The notes beneath the pieces are model-generated. The model did no database searches, was not told where the DNA came from, and worked only from the letters and a program-made list of their open reading frames with translations. DNA of 7,182 bases from DSWT01 sp049975385 (GTDB taxonomy: Bacteria; Chloroflexota; Anaerolineae; B4-G1; SLSP01): the NCBI GenBank assembly GCA_049975385.1, contig JBNGDO010000195.1, positions 1-7,182 of the forward strand. The letters are read 5' to 3'. This document shows positions 6,259 to 7,182 of this stretch, piece after piece; the first letter of the stretch is position 1, and every line of letters starts with the position of its first letter. The position numbers and the translations under genes were made by a program.

Positions 6259-6883
6259 AACCGGTGCCAAACTGCCGGTCTCCGGCATCCCCTAAGCCTG
6301 GCACGATGTAGGCATGCTCATTCAGGCGCTCGTCCACCGCCGCGACGTAAATATCCACGTCGGGATGCCGGGAGGAAAGCGCCTCAATGCCTTCTGGCGC
6401 AGCAATCAGCCCCATGAACTTGATGCGGTTTGCCCCCCAGGCCTTCAAAATCTCTACCGTTTTCACCGCTGAGCCGCCGGTTGCCAGCATCGGGTCCAGA
6501 ATCAAGCACACGGACACCGTCGGGTGAATCGGTAGCCGGTTGTAGTAGGCCACAGGTCGCAGCGTTTGCTCATCGCGGAAGAGGCCGATGTGCCAGACTT
6601 CCGCCGACGGAATCATCTCCCAGATGCCTTCCACCATCCCCAGGCCGGAGCGCAGAATGGGGATCAAGCCGATGGGTTCTTTGAGTTTGTAGCCCACCGT
6701 TGTGGTCAGCGGTGTCTCTACCTCGGCGGGGGCGATTCCCAAATCCTTGGTGGCCTCGTAAGCCAATAACAGCGTGATTTCGCGGATCAACTCGCGGAAC
6801 TTCTTGGGGTCGGTGTCTTTGTCGCGAAGATACGTCAATTTGTGTTTAACTAGTGGGTGATCGGAAACGTATACCTTGGCCAT
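6257..6883 (-). CDS. upp: Uracil phosphoribosyltransferase
   Basis: This cytosolic salvage enzyme makes UMP and pyrophosphate from uracil and PRPP. At 208 residues it has the family's usual length and is collinear throughout. Visible features are the N-terminal VYVSDHPLVKHKLTYLRD (4-21), TPLTTTVGYKL (58-67), the PILRSGLGMVEG segment (75-86) with R78, the PRPP loop in LILDPMLATGGSAVKTVEIL (127-146), and the C-terminal uracil-binding YIVPGLGDAGDRQFGT (192-207). ATG 6883 is preceded by AAGGAG four bases upstream. It is the first gene of a minus-strand operon with the WecA-like transferase and an SBP lipoprotein, behind a strong promoter and a structured leader. UMP feeds the UDP-sugar pool that the next gene's enzyme draws on. 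The assignment is secure. Confidence 0.97.
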   Translation of the reverse strand: MAKVYVSDHPLVKHKLTYLRDKDTDPKKFRELIREITLLLAYEATKDLGIAPAEVETPLTTTVGYKLKEPIGLIPILRSGLGMVEGIWEMIPSAEVWHIGLFRDEQTLRPVAYYNRLPIHPTVSVCLILDPMLATGGSAVKTVEILKAWGANRIKFMGLIAAPEGIEALSSRHPDVDIYVAAVDERLNEHAYIVPGLGDAGDRQFGTG

Positions 6884-6900
6884 GTTTCTCCTTCAAAGTT

Positions 6901-6916
6901 AATGGATCAAATGGAT
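6901..6916 (-). repeat. Short direct repeat before the upp SD
   Basis: AATGGAT occurs at 6901-6907 and again at 6910-6916 (ATCCATT-TG-ATCCATT on the transcribed strand), between the leader hairpins and the SD. It is too short to be sure it is more than chance. Confidence 0.3.
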
Positions 6917-6928
6917 GTGAACCGTGAT

Positions 6929-6947
6929 GCGTGAAGCTGTTTCACGC
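6929..6947 (-). other. Leader hairpin 2 (promoter-distal) upstream of upp
   Basis: A perfect 7-base inverted repeat (GCGTGAA 6929-6935, TTCACGC 6941-6947) with a 5-base spacer would form a stem-loop in the upp leader RNA. There is no U-run after it on either strand, so it does not look like an intrinsic terminator. A second GTGAA at 6917-6921 could compete for the same TTCAC arm, which would allow alternative pairing. Confidence 0.5.
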
Positions 6948-6948
6948 T

Positions 6949-6972
6949 GTGGCCGGTCTGTGACCGCGCCAC
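6949..6972 (-). other. Leader hairpin 1 (promoter-proximal) upstream of upp
   Basis: A 10-pair, GC-rich stem (GTGGC+CGGTC at 6949-6958 against GACCG 6962-6966 and GCCAC 6968-6972) has one bulged base at 6967 and a 3-base loop. It lies about 24 nt after the predicted transcription start and one base before the second hairpin. No U-tract follows. It may be a regulatory leader element, an RNA-stability element or a protein-binding site; no known riboswitch or PyrR-type site was recognised. Confidence 0.55.
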
Positions 6973-7002
6973 CGTTGGGCGTTCCTTACCAAACCAGATG
7001 GC

Positions 7003-7030
7003 ATTGTACACGGGCAAGGGTGATTGTCAA
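7003..7030 (-). promoter_or_regulatory. Sigma-70-type promoter of the upp operon
   Basis: On the minus strand a perfect TTGACA -35 box (7025-7030) and a TACAAT -10 box (7003-7008, one mismatch) are separated by 16 bases. Transcription would start near 6996, leaving a leader of about 113 nt before upp. The -35 begins 6 bases after the stop of the upstream solute-binding protein gene. The unit driven from here would be upp, the WecA-like gene and the SBP gene. Confidence 0.75.
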
Positions 7031-7036
7031 CGTCTT

Positions 7037-7182
7037 TTACTGCATCCAACGCTGGATCAGTGCATCGAGTTCGCCGTTGGCCTCCATTTCATCGAGGGTG
7101 GCGCTGATGGCTTCGATGAGTTTGGCGTCTTCTTTGCGCGCGGCGATGGTGTAGGGTTCGTCGGTGATGGGCGGGGTCAGCA
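7037..7182 (-). CDS. Family 3 (amino-acid-type) ABC substrate-binding protein, C-terminal fragment
   Basis: The reverse strand reads 47 codons from the window edge to a TAA at 7037-7039. The residues include ITDEPYTIAARKEDAKLIEA and end in LDALIQRWMQ. This is the typical end of SBP_bac_3 proteins, where a late beta strand (PYTIAARKED) is followed by an amphipathic helix (LIEAISATLDEME) and a closing 'G.L..L..RW' helix. The rest of the gene lies beyond the window, so signal peptide and ligand cannot be assessed; amino acids such as Glu, Gln or cystine are usual ligands for the family. It is followed closely by the upp promoter, with no obvious terminator before it. Confidence 0.78.
   Translation of the reverse strand, partial: LTPPITDEPYTIAARKEDAKLIEAISATLDEMEANGELDALIQRWMQ

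Noticed and set aside
6929..6972. Leader hairpins as an intrinsic terminator for the upstream SBP_bac_3 gene
   Set aside because: Neither stem is followed by a T-run on the minus strand, and a strong promoter lies between that gene's stop and the hairpins.
6924..7154. 76-codon plus-strand frame over the upp leader and the SBP_bac_3 end
   Set aside because: The minus strand carries a convincing SBP C-terminus, promoter and leader here; the plus-strand peptide has no family resemblance.
1..7182. CRISPR array, tRNA/rRNA genes, insertion sequences, toxin-antitoxin or phage modules
   Set aside because: No regularly spaced repeats, cloverleaf-like sequence, transposase motif or terminal inverted repeats were seen; all longer stretches are accounted for by the listed genes.

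Overview
The window looks like ordinary chromosome from a high-GC bacterium, most likely a Chloroflexota (Anaerolineae-type) organism. This is inferred from the lipoprotein SBP with a long Thr/Pro-rich linker after its lipobox, the SBP subtype (an 'LVVC..EP' start to the mature domain and a D-rich DEDGDGIRE loop), and the WecA-like enzyme with its HLHF motif. No sequence search could be run, so the lineage is a judgement. There are no rRNA, tRNA, insertion-sequence or CRISPR signals. No gap between genes exceeds about 155 bases.

Left half, plus strand: (1) the 3' part of an ICMT-like membrane methyltransferase, cut by the window edge; (2) a 553-residue PEP-synthase/rifampin-phosphotransferase-like protein with the central and swivelling phosphohistidine domains but no ATP-grasp domain, whose ribosome-binding site overlaps the stop codon of gene 1; (3) a CPBP (Rce1/Abi-like) intramembrane protease behind its own near-consensus sigma-70 promoter and visibly poorer in GC than gene 2; (4) a small DUF5655 protein 19 bases downstream of gene 3.

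Right half, minus strand, transcribed toward the middle: (8) the last 47 codons of an amino-acid-type (family 3) solute-binding protein; a strong promoter starting 6 bases after its stop; a leader of about 113 nt with two back-to-back hairpins; then a tight operon of (7) upp, (6) a WecA/TagO/MraY-family polyprenyl-phosphate sugar-1-phosphate transferase, and (5) a family-5 (oligopeptide-type) solute-binding lipoprotein. The upp-wecA gap is 9 bases with the SD on the upp stop; the wecA-SBP junction is an ATGA overlap. Genes 4 and 5 converge across 59 bases (3328-3386) in which no hairpin terminator is seen.

Functionally, the minus-strand operon joins pyrimidine salvage (UMP, precursor of UDP-sugars), an enzyme that loads a UDP-sugar phosphate onto a lipid carrier, and a surface binding protein without a local permease. 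The plus-strand genes are mainly membrane or phosphotransfer enzymes with unknown substrates. The items most worth following up are the detached ATP-grasp of gene 2, the Asp-to-Ser change at a normally essential site in gene 6, and the structured upp leader.
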